From positions 515,388 to 579,387 of the forward strand of contig CH003416.1 of assembly GCA_000149265.1 (NCBI GenBank): DNA of 64,000 bases, written 5' to 3'. The DNA is from Ciona savignyi (taxonomy: Eukaryota; Chordata; Ascidiacea; Phlebobranchia; Cionidae). Positions 40,441-51,844 of the stretch are shown in pieces; the stretch's first letter is position 1; each line of letters opens with the position of its first letter. The position numbers and the translations under genes were made by a program. The notes beneath the pieces are model-generated. The model was not told the origin of the DNA and made no database searches. It saw nothing but the letters and a program-made list of their open reading frames with translations.

Positions 40441-41994
40441 AACAACTGGATTAAAAGTTTCAGTACTGAACCAAATCCCCTTCAGCAGAATAATAGGACA
40501 CCGACGATGAGTTATAAACGACGTAGATTTTCATTATAAGTTTTTAAAACTTTCACCAAACACGAGTCAAAATAATAGATAGACACTCCAATTTCAACCA
40601 TGTTCAGGAAAAACTCTAATCCACTGAAATATTTAACTATTCTACTTTAAAGTCATACATATATAGGAGAGCAAACGAAATAATTAGTCGAAGTTTTAAC
40701 AAGTTAAATAATACGTTGTAAATGTGTTTGCATGTAGATTGGACCTGTAAACGTCGTTGTAAGAGACCCTATATAATCTTTCAAAATTAAATGTCGATCA
40801 GGTACTCAGACGCTTGCGATGCGGCGTGTAGACGACGCTTAGGGAACAAACCAACGTTGTGTCGATTTACGATCGTGTTTAAAATGGTAGAAATGGATGG
40901 TAATTAACTATCCCCATGAGAGTAAAAACGCAATGGGTGTCACATGACCAATCATCAAAGAAACTTGTGCCCACCCACGGATTATCAAAACTTTTCGCAG
41001 TGATGAGAGACATTTTATAGGTTTTAGTTTAAACCATTAGTTCATTTCCCATATATTTAGTGCGTCGGGTCATAATTCTGCAATTGGTAATGAACTTCCC
41101 ATCAAAATTACAGATTTAACGACCTCAATGTTATACTATAGATGTCGTATATGTGCGGCAGGATGTGACCAGGGCAGGACAACACTAAAAGGCGGAAAAG
41201 AGGGAAACTGCTTACTAAAATAACGGAAAATAATTTAAACCCTGCCCTAAACACTAATCTCAACCCAAGAACTAACCCTAACTCCAAACCCGTGTTTAAA
41301 ACTAACTCAAATGTTATAGTCTTTATTTTAAATTTTTGCCCACAGGGGCATGGTATTTAAATGAGTGTGTAACAATGGCGGTGATAACCAATGTTTGTTC
41401 GGATAGAAGCACCCTATGCTAGCCTGCGAGCTGGTGTTCTCGTTTAGTTGTAAATAGTTGAGCAGCGCTTTGGAAAATAAAGGTGTTGATTGTGCATTTT
41501 CCTGCTGTTATGTTGAAAAAAAGTTCCCGATGTACGGAGGAGTATCAGCTCAAAGTTTTAAGTAAAATTTTGGAGAGTTTTCAATTTAGGTTGCAGATCC
41601 AAGCTACAATTTTAAATTGTGAAAAAATCGAAGACTTTCCGTCAGGATTTTTAGAGGCATCTCTTTTTGTAAGGTCAGTTTGCATTGGAGAGAATAATTT
41701 GTTGAACGCCAATTAAAAATCTTATGTAACAGGCCTTGTTGCAAAATAATTTAACATTTATTAATTTATAAATGCAGAATTAATATAAAAGATATACTTA
41801 AAATAAAATATATTATTATGTTGGAGAAAATCCTTGGAAACGAGCAACATAATTGGTTAAAATATTTACAATCAAATTTATCAATAAAATTGGAAATAGG
41901 ATTTCTGTACGATTGCACACACAGCATTAAAACAATTATTAATATTGCATCAAAATATAAATTAACACTGATCAAAATCATCAAATAAAGAATA
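40441..41994. other. Region between P4HA-b and the AGMO 3' end
   Basis: Holds a worn SINE (about 40900-41020), a third copy of P4HA-b flank sequence (listed next) and probably the AGMO 3' UTR. AATAAA on the minus strand at 41762-41757 is a plausible AGMO polyadenylation signal. No other gene is recognised. Confidence 0.5.
41338..41660 (+). repeat. Third copy of the P4HA-b 5'-flank block
   Basis: GGTATTTAAATGAGTG, CTGGTGTTCTCGTTTAGTTG, GTGTTGATTGTGCAT and GATGTACGGAGG occur in the same order as in the arms at 19240-19520 (plus) and 39480-39750 (minus). Exon 1 is not included. Confidence 0.7.
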
Positions 41995-44900
41995 TCAATT
42001 GACTTTCTTAGTCTGTTTTTCTTTAGGATGAAGTTGATGAATAGTTATCAAAAGGAATGCAGATGAGGCATATATAGCAATCACAAGTGATATTAATACT
42101 GAAGGAAGGTTGTGCGGTTGCTCTATGTTGTCGCGGAATATATAGAGTAGTACGGCAGAGAAAGTGCAACGTAGAAACTCTATTGGATATGCGAACGGCC
42201 TGTAAAAATGTCCAAAAAGTTATCGAAGTAAGATTTACCTATTAAGTTCACTAATTGTTTATTTAAAATACGAATGTTAACGGAGGATAGTTTTCAATTT
42301 GTAAAATCTCCATCAAAAGACATGACGTCACACTGTCCTGTCACAATTCAAACCCACAAACTTAAAATATACGAACCCAACACTAAATAATTGAGCCATG
42401 TTGACTCCTCAAGTCAGAAGCAGTCATTCTGATATCAGTCTACCACCAATATTTTCCCAAGCAGCACACTTCAACGGCATCGGGTAGCCACAATGAGATA
42501 AAATTTGAAACCCAGTGATTTATTGTAGCATGGCTATGATATTTTACTTGTTCCATTAAATTTAAAGTATATGACGTGGTATCACATGTTAGATTCGAAT
42601 CTACAACCTCTGGTTATAGATACGCACACAACGCTCTAACTGAATCAGCCTCTATGGATCCAAACGAGTCAGTTTTAAAATGTTGAAATTAAATTAAAAT
42701 TACTTACTTTTTATCAAAGAGAAATCCAAGAGAAGAGAGAGATAAAAGAAAGAAGGCAACATCCAATACTATGATATAGCCGGGTAGTGTGAGACGATTG
42801 TGCATCAAACATTCATACATCGGTAAGAGCACTAAGTAATGAATAACGCCGTATACATTAAGCCAATGTGGAACTTTTCTGTCGTAGATCTTCATAGGGC
42901 TTTCGATCTAAAAAATAGTATTAAGATATTTAATCTACAGGAAAACTTATTTATCAACTGTGTTAAGGCAAGGTCCTTACCGTAACTGAACCCACTGCCT
43001 TTTGACAGAGGATCTATTGCACCTGCGCTACTACTAAAGGACTGTATAGGCAGGACAGAACGAGTACAGAAGAAGTATTATAACAACAGTGGAAGCTTGA
43101 AAGAACGCACATAATACTATGCTGTGGGTATCTTGTCCTGTCCTAATGGGTGAAATAAAGCACCATGTAAGTCATACCATTAATACAGGTATTAAACAAC
43201 CAGAAAGTACGCCACAAAGTTGTAAGGCAATGTTCAGATCTGTGAACGAATAACTAACTTCAACCTTATAATATATAATTCATACCTGAGGTATATCTTC
43301 AGGGTTACCACACCAAGGTGATCCAGGGTTCCAACCAGGTCCTTTAATTACCACACAAATCTTGTTCCACAGTCCTTTGATGTTCCAGCATCGTGTTACA
43401 AGGTTTCTTAAATGACCAGTCTAAAAGTTTGAAAGAATTTTTTTTAAATTAAATAGATTAGTTTGAGAATAATACTATATCAGATAGAACTAAACTACAT
43501 ATATCAGAAACATATTACTATCAAGTTGATAGCAAAATTTATAAAACAAACATTTGGCAATGAAGTATAAATATAACAAATCACCTGCACAAATATAGGG
43601 TTGAAAGTATTAATTGGGTGAACATGGCCATACGCTATCACTTCATCTGGTTTTTCCTTCACAAACGTTCCTGACATATGTAAATGTGCTTACTCATTTA
43701 AAATAAAAAAAATACAGCTGGTAATTAGACTACCAGCTGTTTTAGGGTCACAAATAAAACTTTAGTGGAGGTCAATATCACTGATATTATATCAGAACTG
43801 TTTATCAATAATTGTTCCCATTCATGAGGTGATAAAGCAAACCTACCGAACATTCGATCCCAGATAATGAGTGTCCCCGCATAGTTACGATCTATACAGT
43901 AAGGGTTTCTGCCATGATGAACTCTGTGGTGACTTGGTGTGTTCAGCACATACTCAAGAGGCCCTGGCAAAAAAAAATTTATTTAAACACCAAATATAAA
44001 AGCCCTTTGTGCCAAATCAAATGTTGTCAAAAACCCTTAAGCCCTTCTATAATAATACTAAGCCAAGCGTGCATTTTTTATTTCCTTGAATCGATATTTA
44101 AGTTTCACCTCACCTAAAAAGGACAGAGAAAATATACTCTTTATTAATTATACTTTAGGCTTTGGTGTAGTCAAAGGCCTAATAATGAGACATTACAAAA
44201 ACTTCTAACGAAATATTTATTTGTACCCTGTTAAATGACTTTTCAAATTTGGTTGGTTCTTAATTTTATAGACCTATACCTTATGTTTTGTTGTTACTAT
44301 AGCACATGCATGGCACATTTACTTTGTTAAAAAAGCATAATTAAAATGTTATGTTTTAACAACTGTCTTTATGGGAAAGTGAAATAAAATTAAAAAAGAC
44401 AACACTTTGCATTTAGCTTTGATAACCCAATGTAGGCCAAGACTACCCATTAAAAAATGACTGTCCTTTTCCCACCCAAAGGGTTAAAATAAGTATTCCA
44501 TCTATCGCTTTGTCTATTGGTAACAACTTAAAAGTTCTAGGATAGGATAGGATATTCATGTTTATCCCTGTAAATGGGAAAATAAAGGGGGTTAACACAC
44601 GCTTGATCGTAAGGTCACCACTCACCACATGCCCACGGTCGGGATACCTGAAGTAATGCAGTTGTGTATGATTAACAAATTCCTTTAATTTGGTAGAAAC
44701 CCACCATTCCACTGGGTCTAGGCAATGTCCGTTAAGAGCCTTGCTCAAGGACACAACCGACTATCCAGCAACCAGTTTTTTACCTGCAACCCTTCCGGTG
44801 AAAGGCAACCACACTAACCCACTATACTAATCTGTCTATCTTTGATATCTACCAAATCTTTCAGTTATCCAAAACTCGAATAAAAATAACACAATAAAAG

Positions 44901-47900
44901 TATTACCAAGGTTATCAATGAGCTCGGTGTGAATCCAGAATTGAAAGAGCAAGTTGAACTGTTTGTGCACCAAATAGACTGGAGGTGGCACAAATAAAGC
45001 AAGCGGTAAGTAGAACAGCTGAAATTACATTGAATTGTCATCATTTGCAATTTCTGTTACAAAATAAGTTACTCCAAATTCCCATAAAGAGAAACACACA
45101 CATACATGTTAATGAACCGGCATACTTATGGACTAATAAGCTGGTAAGAGGATGCCAAGTGTAAAAAAAAACAAAAACATGTCTACCAGTACAATAATTG
45201 GTGCGAAACCGATCTTACAGATTTTTATATATGTCAAAAAACTGTAAAGGACTTTTCTATTTAATTCTGTACATAAGTGATCAAATGCCTTCCGGTCATA
45301 TATACATGACAATGTAAAAAAAATCTAATTAAACCCTGCTTACAGCAATAATTGGACCAGCAATAGCAGACTGCCTCAATGCTGTTGTCAAATTATAATC
45401 CTCGGAGCTATGATGAGTTTGATGAGATGCCCAGAACAAGTTGATTTCTGTTAAGTAATAATTACTTTAATCCTTAGGATTGGATTCAGAATTCAAGTAA
45501 AAGAAAAGTTATTTATGAACGTTTAGCTTTAAATTAAAATCAGTTTAAATATTTATAATGAAAAATATTTTGTACCTAGACATAAAAGAATGGTAAGGAA
45601 TGTGGATGTCAAAACTCAATAATTTTAGTGTTAATTTGATCCATTACACTTTATTACCAGTCAAACTACTGTTTGGTATGCAACATTTATAAAAAGCAAT
45701 TAAAGCATGAATTATAAATCATTATACCAACTAAGTGCACAACAGCGCACCATGAGATCCACGATGAAACCAATAGTAAAAGAAATCCACCCCGAGGAAA
45801 GTAACTATCCATAACACACTAGAATCCCATGGCAGATAAGCGATGCAGTAATTCTCGTACACATAAATGTACAAAGATAACTCCATAGATTTCTTACTCA
45901 CTAACCTGTGCAAAATGTTCTCTGTAGTTAAATTCACCTAACCTAGTGAACACTTTTAGTCAGAGATGCCTAACCGGGGTAGACTGGGTAAATGTTTTAG
46001 AAAGTAGTAATGTTTAAATTAAATGTTCTGTTTTAAAATATGTGTTGGTAGTGGTATAAGCTAATATCATGGGCATAAATTAATGATTTATTCTTAATTG
46101 TTTAATTGAAAGTGTGAAATACACCAATTACCCATCTAATGTCTAAAGCAGGGATGTCCAACCTGCGGCCCGCGGGCCGCAGTGCGGCCCACCTGAGATT
46201 TTTGTGCGGCCCGCTAGTCATTTTTACTCCAAGTAGTATTTTGAACTTTAAATCTTGGCCTAATTCAAATGTATCAGTCAGCTTTTAGGGACGCAGTAAA
46301 CATCAAAACTGCAGAAAGAAACCGACGGACGACAAACACTTATCTCATTGACTTTGTATTGCAGAAATAAGTTTTTGTTTCTTTCTATATGTGTGTTATT
46401 TGTTCATTTTTTCAAAGATGAAATTAATGCTTTTAATTGTTTCTTTATGTACCATTCAGGGTTGGAATTAAGGGATCGCGAATCGCTATTCGCGAACCGT
46501 TTTCTAAAGTTCGCGAATTACAAAGTTTAACAAAATCGCGAAAATATAAATTACCGGTACTGATTTCGCGCACTTTTAATAATAAATCCTCAACACGTTA
46601 ATACAACATCGTTTGCCTTCAAAATAACATTATTTATTTACCTTGGCTTTACTCTGCATTATTAGCGTATAATAAGCATTGCTATCACAAGGCAATAAAC
46701 GCCATTATGCGTTAATATACCTTGATTCCTTTATTTATGATTGGCGAGATGCGACACACCCCTTTTGAATTTACGTTTTTTGCAATTTATCATTACTGTA
46801 CTACTAAATAACGGTACTGTCTGCTTTATAAAATAAATATCTTTCTGGTCGTTTAAGGCAATTTATCATAACCAAAAATTTTTTCTCGCGCTCCTTATCC
46901 GCGCATTTCGCAAATCATTTCAAAACCATTAATTCGAACCCTGCCATTTTTATTGAAATTTAATAGGTTCTGCGGCCCATTGAATTATTTTAAGTGACAA
47001 TGCTGCCCATTACAATAAAAGGTTGGACATCCCTGGTCTAAAGGCTTTGTGTTAAAATAACGTTATGTAGACTAAAAATGACATATGTATTATATTCAGA
47101 TTATTATATCATGCCCTTTTCCAAAAAACATATACGCAATATGTAAATAAGAATATACTTAATAAGTTGAGAAAGAGTTCCAGCACTTAAACTTGAAATT
47201 CCATCATTGATTCTCATAATTCGGTTTCCCTTCAGTGCACCAAGACACAGCTCAATAAAGATTAGCGCCAAGAATGGATGCAATGCCTGGTTTAAATCAT
47301 TAATTGGAAGAGAGCCAAACAGGCACACTGTATATTTATATACATTATTGGTGGATTAGTATGTTGCCTTTTAGCCGAAGGGTTGCAGGTTTGAAACTGA
47401 TCACTAGCTAGTTGGTTGTGTCCTTGGGCAAGGCAATTAACAAACAGAACCTAGTGGATTATTGGGTTCTACCAAAATTAAGAAATTTGTGAATTATTCA
47501 CAACACACTGCAATAGCTCTGGTAAACCGATGGTGGGCACGAGGTGATCTGACGATTCACGGGGATAAACATGAATATCCTATGTTACAGTGCACTAATT
47601 ATACACAAACTTAAACAGAAACCTAGTGAACACTATTAGTCATAGGCGCCTAACCCAGGTGACCAGCGATGTTACCAAAAATGTTAAAAAAATAAATCAT
47701 TTTAATGTTTTCTTCCTAAGGAAAAAGGAGCATGGGTAATTCTTATTTAAAAAAGACAATTTCATAAAAACATTTTACAGAAAGTTTAGCTTCTTTTTTT
47801 AATGTCCGGCATGCTGTTCAGTGTCCGGCATGCCCTGAATTCCGCCGATTCAACTCCTCAGGGAATGTAAGTGATCAGAGAAAGTCGAAATTCTTTTGAT

Positions 47901-49115
47901 TAATTTGTGTTTGAAAGTTTTGCCGTTTAGCATCGTGTTTATATTGTTCATTTATAACTTATGACACCACACAATAGCTTTTTGCTTTCATCTTATTTTA
48001 TGAAGAGCGCTTTATTATTGGTGCATCCATGACATGAAAAAACTTCTTTTTAATTTATTCTGCAAACATGAGCTATTAATCGTAAACTGTAAAACACAGG
48101 TCGCATTTACAAACGTCTCTAATACGATTTACTCGGCATTTTACACTTACAGGCACATGCAGTTTTCTAAGTTAACAAGAATTGTGTTTTCAAAAACCTT
48201 TCTATTGTGTAAAATGCTGTGAGTTGAGGAATAAGAACTCTATATATCACGCGTTAACGAAAAATGTTCATTTCTTTATATTTCTTTACTATTCCTTGTA
48301 ATAGTTAACACTTAACATCTTTTAGTTCTAATATAAAGACTCCATCAGTAAATTTTAGAATTTTGCTGTATGATCCAGTTACACAATTACGAAAGTGACG
48401 CGAATCACAAACATGACATCACTTTATCTACATTGGGTTTCTTTAGTCAAAATGCTCATGGAATGAACAAATTTTAAGTCTACGCCTAATTTATGAAAGT
48501 CAAACGCCAATGAAAATAAGCATATTGTATCTATAAACCATACCCAACACTAATCTGATAAAAATATATTTTACGATTGGTATCCAAATCTCAATGATTA
48601 GGATAGGATAGGATATTCATGTTTATCCCCGTGAATGGGAAAACCCCAGGGGTTATCACACGGGCAATCGTCAGATCACCTCGCGCCCATCGTCGGGTTA
48701 CCGGAGCTATTGCAGTGTGTTGTATATGATAGACACGTTCCTTCAATTTGGTAGAACCCATTAATCCGCTGGGTTCAGGCAATGTCCGTAAAGTGCCTTG
48801 CCCAAGGGACACAACCGACTAGCTAGCGACCAGTTTCGCACCTGCAACCTTTCGATTGAAAGGCGACGCACTTAACCGCTAGACCATCGGGCCGGACAAA
48901 TTCGTTTCATTAGATAAAAAACTGTTTTTTTTTAAATGTAATTTTTCCATTTTATTCATTCTACTTACTGAATCAATGTAATTTGGTACTTTGCTGACAT
49001 CTTCAAATGACGATTCACTTGGCAAGACAACATAAAATATGCTTCGAAAACCCTCAATAAATGATGGTTTGTATGTATTGGTATGAGGATCTAATAAACT
49101 GTTGGTCACATTCAT
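41995..49115 (-). CDS. AGMO: Alkylglycerol monooxygenase (TMEM195)
   Basis: Ten exons, all in phase, 462 aa (human about 445): 48969-49115, 47159-47286, 45751-45905, 45344-45447, 44907-45018, 43847-43963, 43585-43670, 43286-43420, 42708-42907, 41995-42199. This tetrahydrobiopterin-dependent ER membrane enzyme cleaves the O-alkyl bond of ether lipids. It is a fatty-acid-hydroxylase-superfamily protein with a di-iron site built from eight or more histidines. All three histidine clusters are present: HRGSH after [21 protein letters not shown], and [19 protein letters not shown]. Other conserved signatures are PSESSFEDV near the N-terminus, [18 protein letters not shown] and GPGWNPG. Hydrophobic segments occur throughout, including the last two exons. 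The start chosen (49115) follows an acceptor at 49128. The introns hold three SINEs and an hAT-type element with a nested insertion. Confidence 0.95.
42590..42662 (-). repeat. tRNA-like remnant in AGMO intron 9
   Basis: On the minus strand GATTCAGTTAGAGCGTTG resembles an A box and GGTTGTAGATTCGAATC a B box, at tRNA-like spacing. There is no good acceptor stem, so this is read as a SINE head relic, not a tRNA gene. Confidence 0.4.
44539..44830 (-). mobile_element. tRNA-derived SINE in AGMO intron 5
   Basis: Tail GGATAGGATAGGATATTCAT and full body, with many private changes (for example TTAACACACGCTTGATCGTA), ending in the head complement near ACCACACTAACCCACTATAC. Confidence 0.8.
46149..47035. 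mobile_element. 887-bp hAT-type element with 8-bp target duplication, carrying a nested insertion
   Basis: Ends CAGGGATGTCCAACCTGCGG on the left and GGTTGGACATCCCTG on the right, flanked by an exact duplication GTCTAAAG at 46141-46148 and 47036-47043. GCGGCCC words cluster near both ends. There is no transposase frame. It lies in AGMO intron 2 and was itself interrupted by the element at 46457-46943. Confidence 0.85.
46457..46943. mobile_element. 487-bp element nested in the hAT-type element
   Basis: Begins CAGGGTTGGAATTAA and ends TTAATTCGAACCCTG, an inverted repeat with one mismatch. CCATT at 46452-46456 and 46944-46948 would be a 5-bp target duplication. CGCGAA words recur near the ends. 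The superfamily is uncertain: an 8-bp duplication with decay, or a genuine 5-bp one, are both possible. Confidence 0.7.
47351..47585 (+). mobile_element. SINE with 3' deletion, in AGMO intron 1
   Basis: Head GTGGATTAGTATGTTGCC, body with TAGCTAGTTGGTTGTGTCCT, and the end TGACGATTCACGGGGATAAA, where about 35 bases present in other copies are missing. Confidence 0.75.
48601..48895 (-). mobile_element. Well-preserved tRNA-derived SINE in AGMO intron 1
   Basis: Nearly identical to the copy at 53941-54235, from the GGATAGGATAGGATATTC tail to the head complement ending TAGACCATCGGGCCGG. On the minus strand the head reads GGTCTAGCGGTTAAGTGC (A-box region) then GGTTGCAGGTGCGAAAC (B-box region). Confidence 0.9.
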
Positions 49116-49140
49116 ATTTTTTTCAATCTGTAAATGCCAC
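49116..49140 (-). promoter_or_regulatory. Splice acceptor 12 nt upstream of the AGMO start codon
   Basis: The minus strand reads CATTTACAG, then ATTGAAAAAAAT, then ATG. It fits a spliced-leader addition site or a 5'-UTR intron end. Confidence 0.5.
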
Positions 49141-49843
49141 CTATTCAATTTAAATTTTTAAACAGAAATAAAAAAAAACAAAGTTTATTTCTGTTCAGAT
49201 ATAGTTATCTTTTATATATATTAACACTAGTGGCATAGATAGCTAAGCGGAAACACAGACAATGTACATCGGTAACTTAACATTTTAGTCCATATATATT
49301 ATATATGTACTGGTAAGCAATGGGTGGTAGTTATAAAAATTGAATGTTCTTATTTTAAACAGTTGATATTTTTACAATCATTTACACATGGGTAACTTAT
49401 AAGTGTTTTTAAAATGAATGCAGGGGCACACGCAGAGTGTATAACTGCATTAATGCACATTTAGTTAATAAAATAAATTTTTAGTCATAATTATTAGCAA
49501 AATTGGACTTAGAATTGATGGAATCAGAGATACATTATTATTTTTTTGTATTTGACTTCTCTAATATACATTGCTAGGTAAACATAAAAAATAAATAAAA
49601 AAGGATAAAATGTACTGCCAGTATATATTTAATAATTCAATAACAATATAGACTATTTGTGTACATGATAATCTATGTTTAGTTTCCGATTGCCCAGATC
49701 TCATTTCACATTGCACATTATATTACTGCACAGAGTAAAACATTAATATATAATCAAACATTTGCTTAATGTCATGAAGTATGGTAAAATTAATCTTGTG
49801 TAAACTATTCCTCATGTTTCGAGAAGCTAGTCATTTTTAAATG
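49141..49843. other. Spacer between SIN1 stop and AGMO first exon
   Basis: About 0.7 kb, AT-rich, probably SIN1 3' UTR. I looked on the minus strand for the missing SIN1 PH domain and found no open frame resembling it. Confidence 0.55.
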
Positions 49844-51358
49844 CTAGCTACTTGACATTATAGTTTGTAGCTGTCTTCCAGTTAAACCAGAGTTTGTAGG
49901 TTGGCCTTTCTTTTCAGATTTCGATAGCGCTTTATTTTCGGAAGGCATATTATTGGCACTTCGAGAACTGTGCTCACGAACCATGCAAAACTCCATTGCA
50001 CCAGTGCTATCTAAAGTCTGGTCTGTATCAACACATACCCCAACCTTCTCCTGGTATTCTAGGTTGTACTTTCCAAGATACTTGTGACCTTTTCTACGTT
50101 TTAAAGCCTTCTTAAGAATCTCTCCCATTGTTACATTTAGGTCATCAACTTGGATCAAAGAAAATCCAGCATAATCATTAACCCGAACAAACACGCTTTC
50201 GCAGTACTTTCCGTCATCCTCACCAGAGCTAATCATAGCATGCTTTTCTATTAGTGCAAGAGTGGGAAAACTAAATTTTACAACCGGTTCATTGTTTTCC
50301 AAGGCAGGGAACCCGTAATCCACCTCTCCGTCATCTTCAGCAATGTTCAATGTAAATCCCTGCACATCTGAACGTTTAAGTGGAGGAGAGTATTTTTCTG
50401 TGAAGTACTGCCAACATGACAAACCAATAAGATCTATAACTTTAGCTCCGGACAATAAAATTACCACTTTTATTGGCTCTATAGGAGGGGGTTCTCCATA
50501 TACATAAACATACATGTTAATCTTTTGAGTGGATGTTGTACCCTCATGACCTCTGCCGTCAAACTTGTGATAGTCTTTAAATGGATTATCAGCTATTTTC
50601 ACGGTCTCATGAAGTTTTTGTGACAGTACAGACTTCGTACGCGTGTGACTCTTTTCACTGGACATCACATTGGACTCCTCTTGTGTTACAACATTTTCAT
50701 CAACATTAAATCCAACATGGGTTGAAGTAAGTTGAGATTTGACTGTTAAATTGTTTAGCTTAGAACTGACATTTGAAAATTGCATATCCAAACCATCATG
50801 AACTTTATTTCCATCTGTAGCAGTTTTATTTTCATTAAAACCAGGTTCCACCGTCTCTGCATTTTGTGTTTCATCTGTTGCCAACTCAGAGGTTGCTTTT
50901 TTGGGGAACATACTCTGTTTGCTTTCACCAACTAGTTGCGGCGGCAATTGGCTCCAATGGACAGTTTTAATTTGTACTCGACTCTGCCGCTCTTTACGGA
51001 TTCGTTCTAATTTTTGTGCAGTGTTGGATCTTCGACGTACACCAAAATCCCAACCAGACTGAATATCCGGTGATGGAGCTAACGGTACAATCGGAATGTC
51101 ATTTTCTGGCAAGCTGCTAAATAGTCCATCTTTGCAAGAAACCGCACCAGGAGACTTTTCCAATGCACCCTGTTTTGAACTGCTTGCGCTTAATGTTTTT
51201 GATTTATTCACTTTTTCTTTAAGTTTCTTTCTATGCTCATCAAGTGTTAGTAAATCGTTCTCTTGTATCACCATCTCACACATCCCAGTATCATCACTAG
51301 TAATAAAAGAATGACGAATGTGACTTAGCAACCATTCAGGACTATCTACTATAGCCAT
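49844..51358 (-). CDS. MAPKAP1: SIN1, target of rapamycin complex 2 subunit
   Basis: One uninterrupted 504-codon frame. SIN1 anchors mTORC2 and presents AKT and SGK as substrates. The N-terminal HIRHSFITSDDTGMCEMV (residues 13-30) is the conserved SIN1 start. SGWDFGVRRRSNTAQ (101-115) includes the site equivalent to the AKT/S6K target Thr86 of human SIN1. The CRIM domain spans about 257-372, with FDGRGHEGTT and the acidic loop AEDDGEVDYGFPALENNEP that contacts AGC kinases. A Ras-binding-like domain spans about 386-466 (SVFVRVNDYAGFSLIQVDD, VTMGEILKKALKRRKG). The protein stops at LQTIMSSS, just where human SIN1 goes on to its PH domain (about 130 residues more). So this copy is intronless and PH-less. 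An acceptor lies 12 nt before the ATG. It lies 486 bp downstream of PDAP1 and 0.7 kb upstream of AGMO. Confidence 0.93.
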   Translation of the reverse strand: MAIVDSPEWLLSHIRHSFITSDDTGMCEMVIQENDLLTLDEHRKKLKEKVNKSKTLSASSSKQGALEKSPGAVSCKDGLFSSLPENDIPIVPLAPSPDIQSGWDFGVRRRSNTAQKLERIRKERQSRVQIKTVHWSQLPPQLVGESKQSMFPKKATSELATDETQNAETVEPGFNENKTATDGNKVHDGLDMQFSNVSSKLNNLTVKSQLTSTHVGFNVDENVVTQEESNVMSSEKSHTRTKSVLSQKLHETVKIADNPFKDYHKFDGRGHEGTTSTQKINMYVYVYGEPPPIEPIKVVILLSGAKVIDLIGLSCWQYFTEKYSPPLKRSDVQGFTLNIAEDDGEVDYGFPALENNEPVVKFSFPTLALIEKHAMISSGEDDGKYCESVFVRVNDYAGFSLIQVDDLNVTMGEILKKALKRRKGHKYLGKYNLEYQEKVGVCVDTDQTLDSTGAMEFCMVREHSSRSANNMPSENKALSKSEKKGQPTNSGLTGRQLQTIMSSS

Positions 51359-51385
51359 GTTTGCAAATTACTGAAACCAAGTTAA
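51359..51385 (-). promoter_or_regulatory. Splice acceptor 12 nt upstream of the SIN1 start codon
   Basis: The minus strand reads AACTTGGTTTCAG (AG at 51372-51371), then TAATTTGCAAAC, then ATG at 51358. The leader is the same length as that of AGMO. Confidence 0.55.
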
Positions 51386-51844
51386 AATATTAAATTTACC
51401 GGTACATTGCAATGTTAAACAACAAAATCAGCCATATGATATTTTTAGATAAAATATTTTAATCGACAAATTCAGACACATACATGTGATACGAATTTCT
51501 CCAACCAAATAACATAAAAAACTGTAATAGAAGGGACATTAGTTAGCATGAAAAATCTTTAAAATACCAGTACATGTACAATATGCACAAATATTCCAAA
51601 AACAATTGGTTTCTCTTTTCAACCTCAACCTCTTGTAAATCTTATCAAACCTTACACAAAACTAATACATTACATGCAAAATTGCATTTGTATAATACAC
51701 ATAGAATAACATTGCAAATCACCTATGTAATTATACAACAAGATAGTACGAATACCATTATTCATATGATGGAAAAACAGTACCACCTACGTTTAGCTGC
51801 TTTTTATCTTAAGATTATTAAAAATGAAACTCATAAAGCACAAA

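Noticed and set aside
41483-41716. 77-codon plus-strand frame
   Set aside because: It lies in the third copy of the P4HA-b flank block; the equivalent places in the other two copies are not open.
48840-48895. Possible tRNA gene (A and B boxes)
   Set aside because: It is the tRNA-like head of a SINE, without a pairing acceptor stem. The same holds for the other SINE heads.
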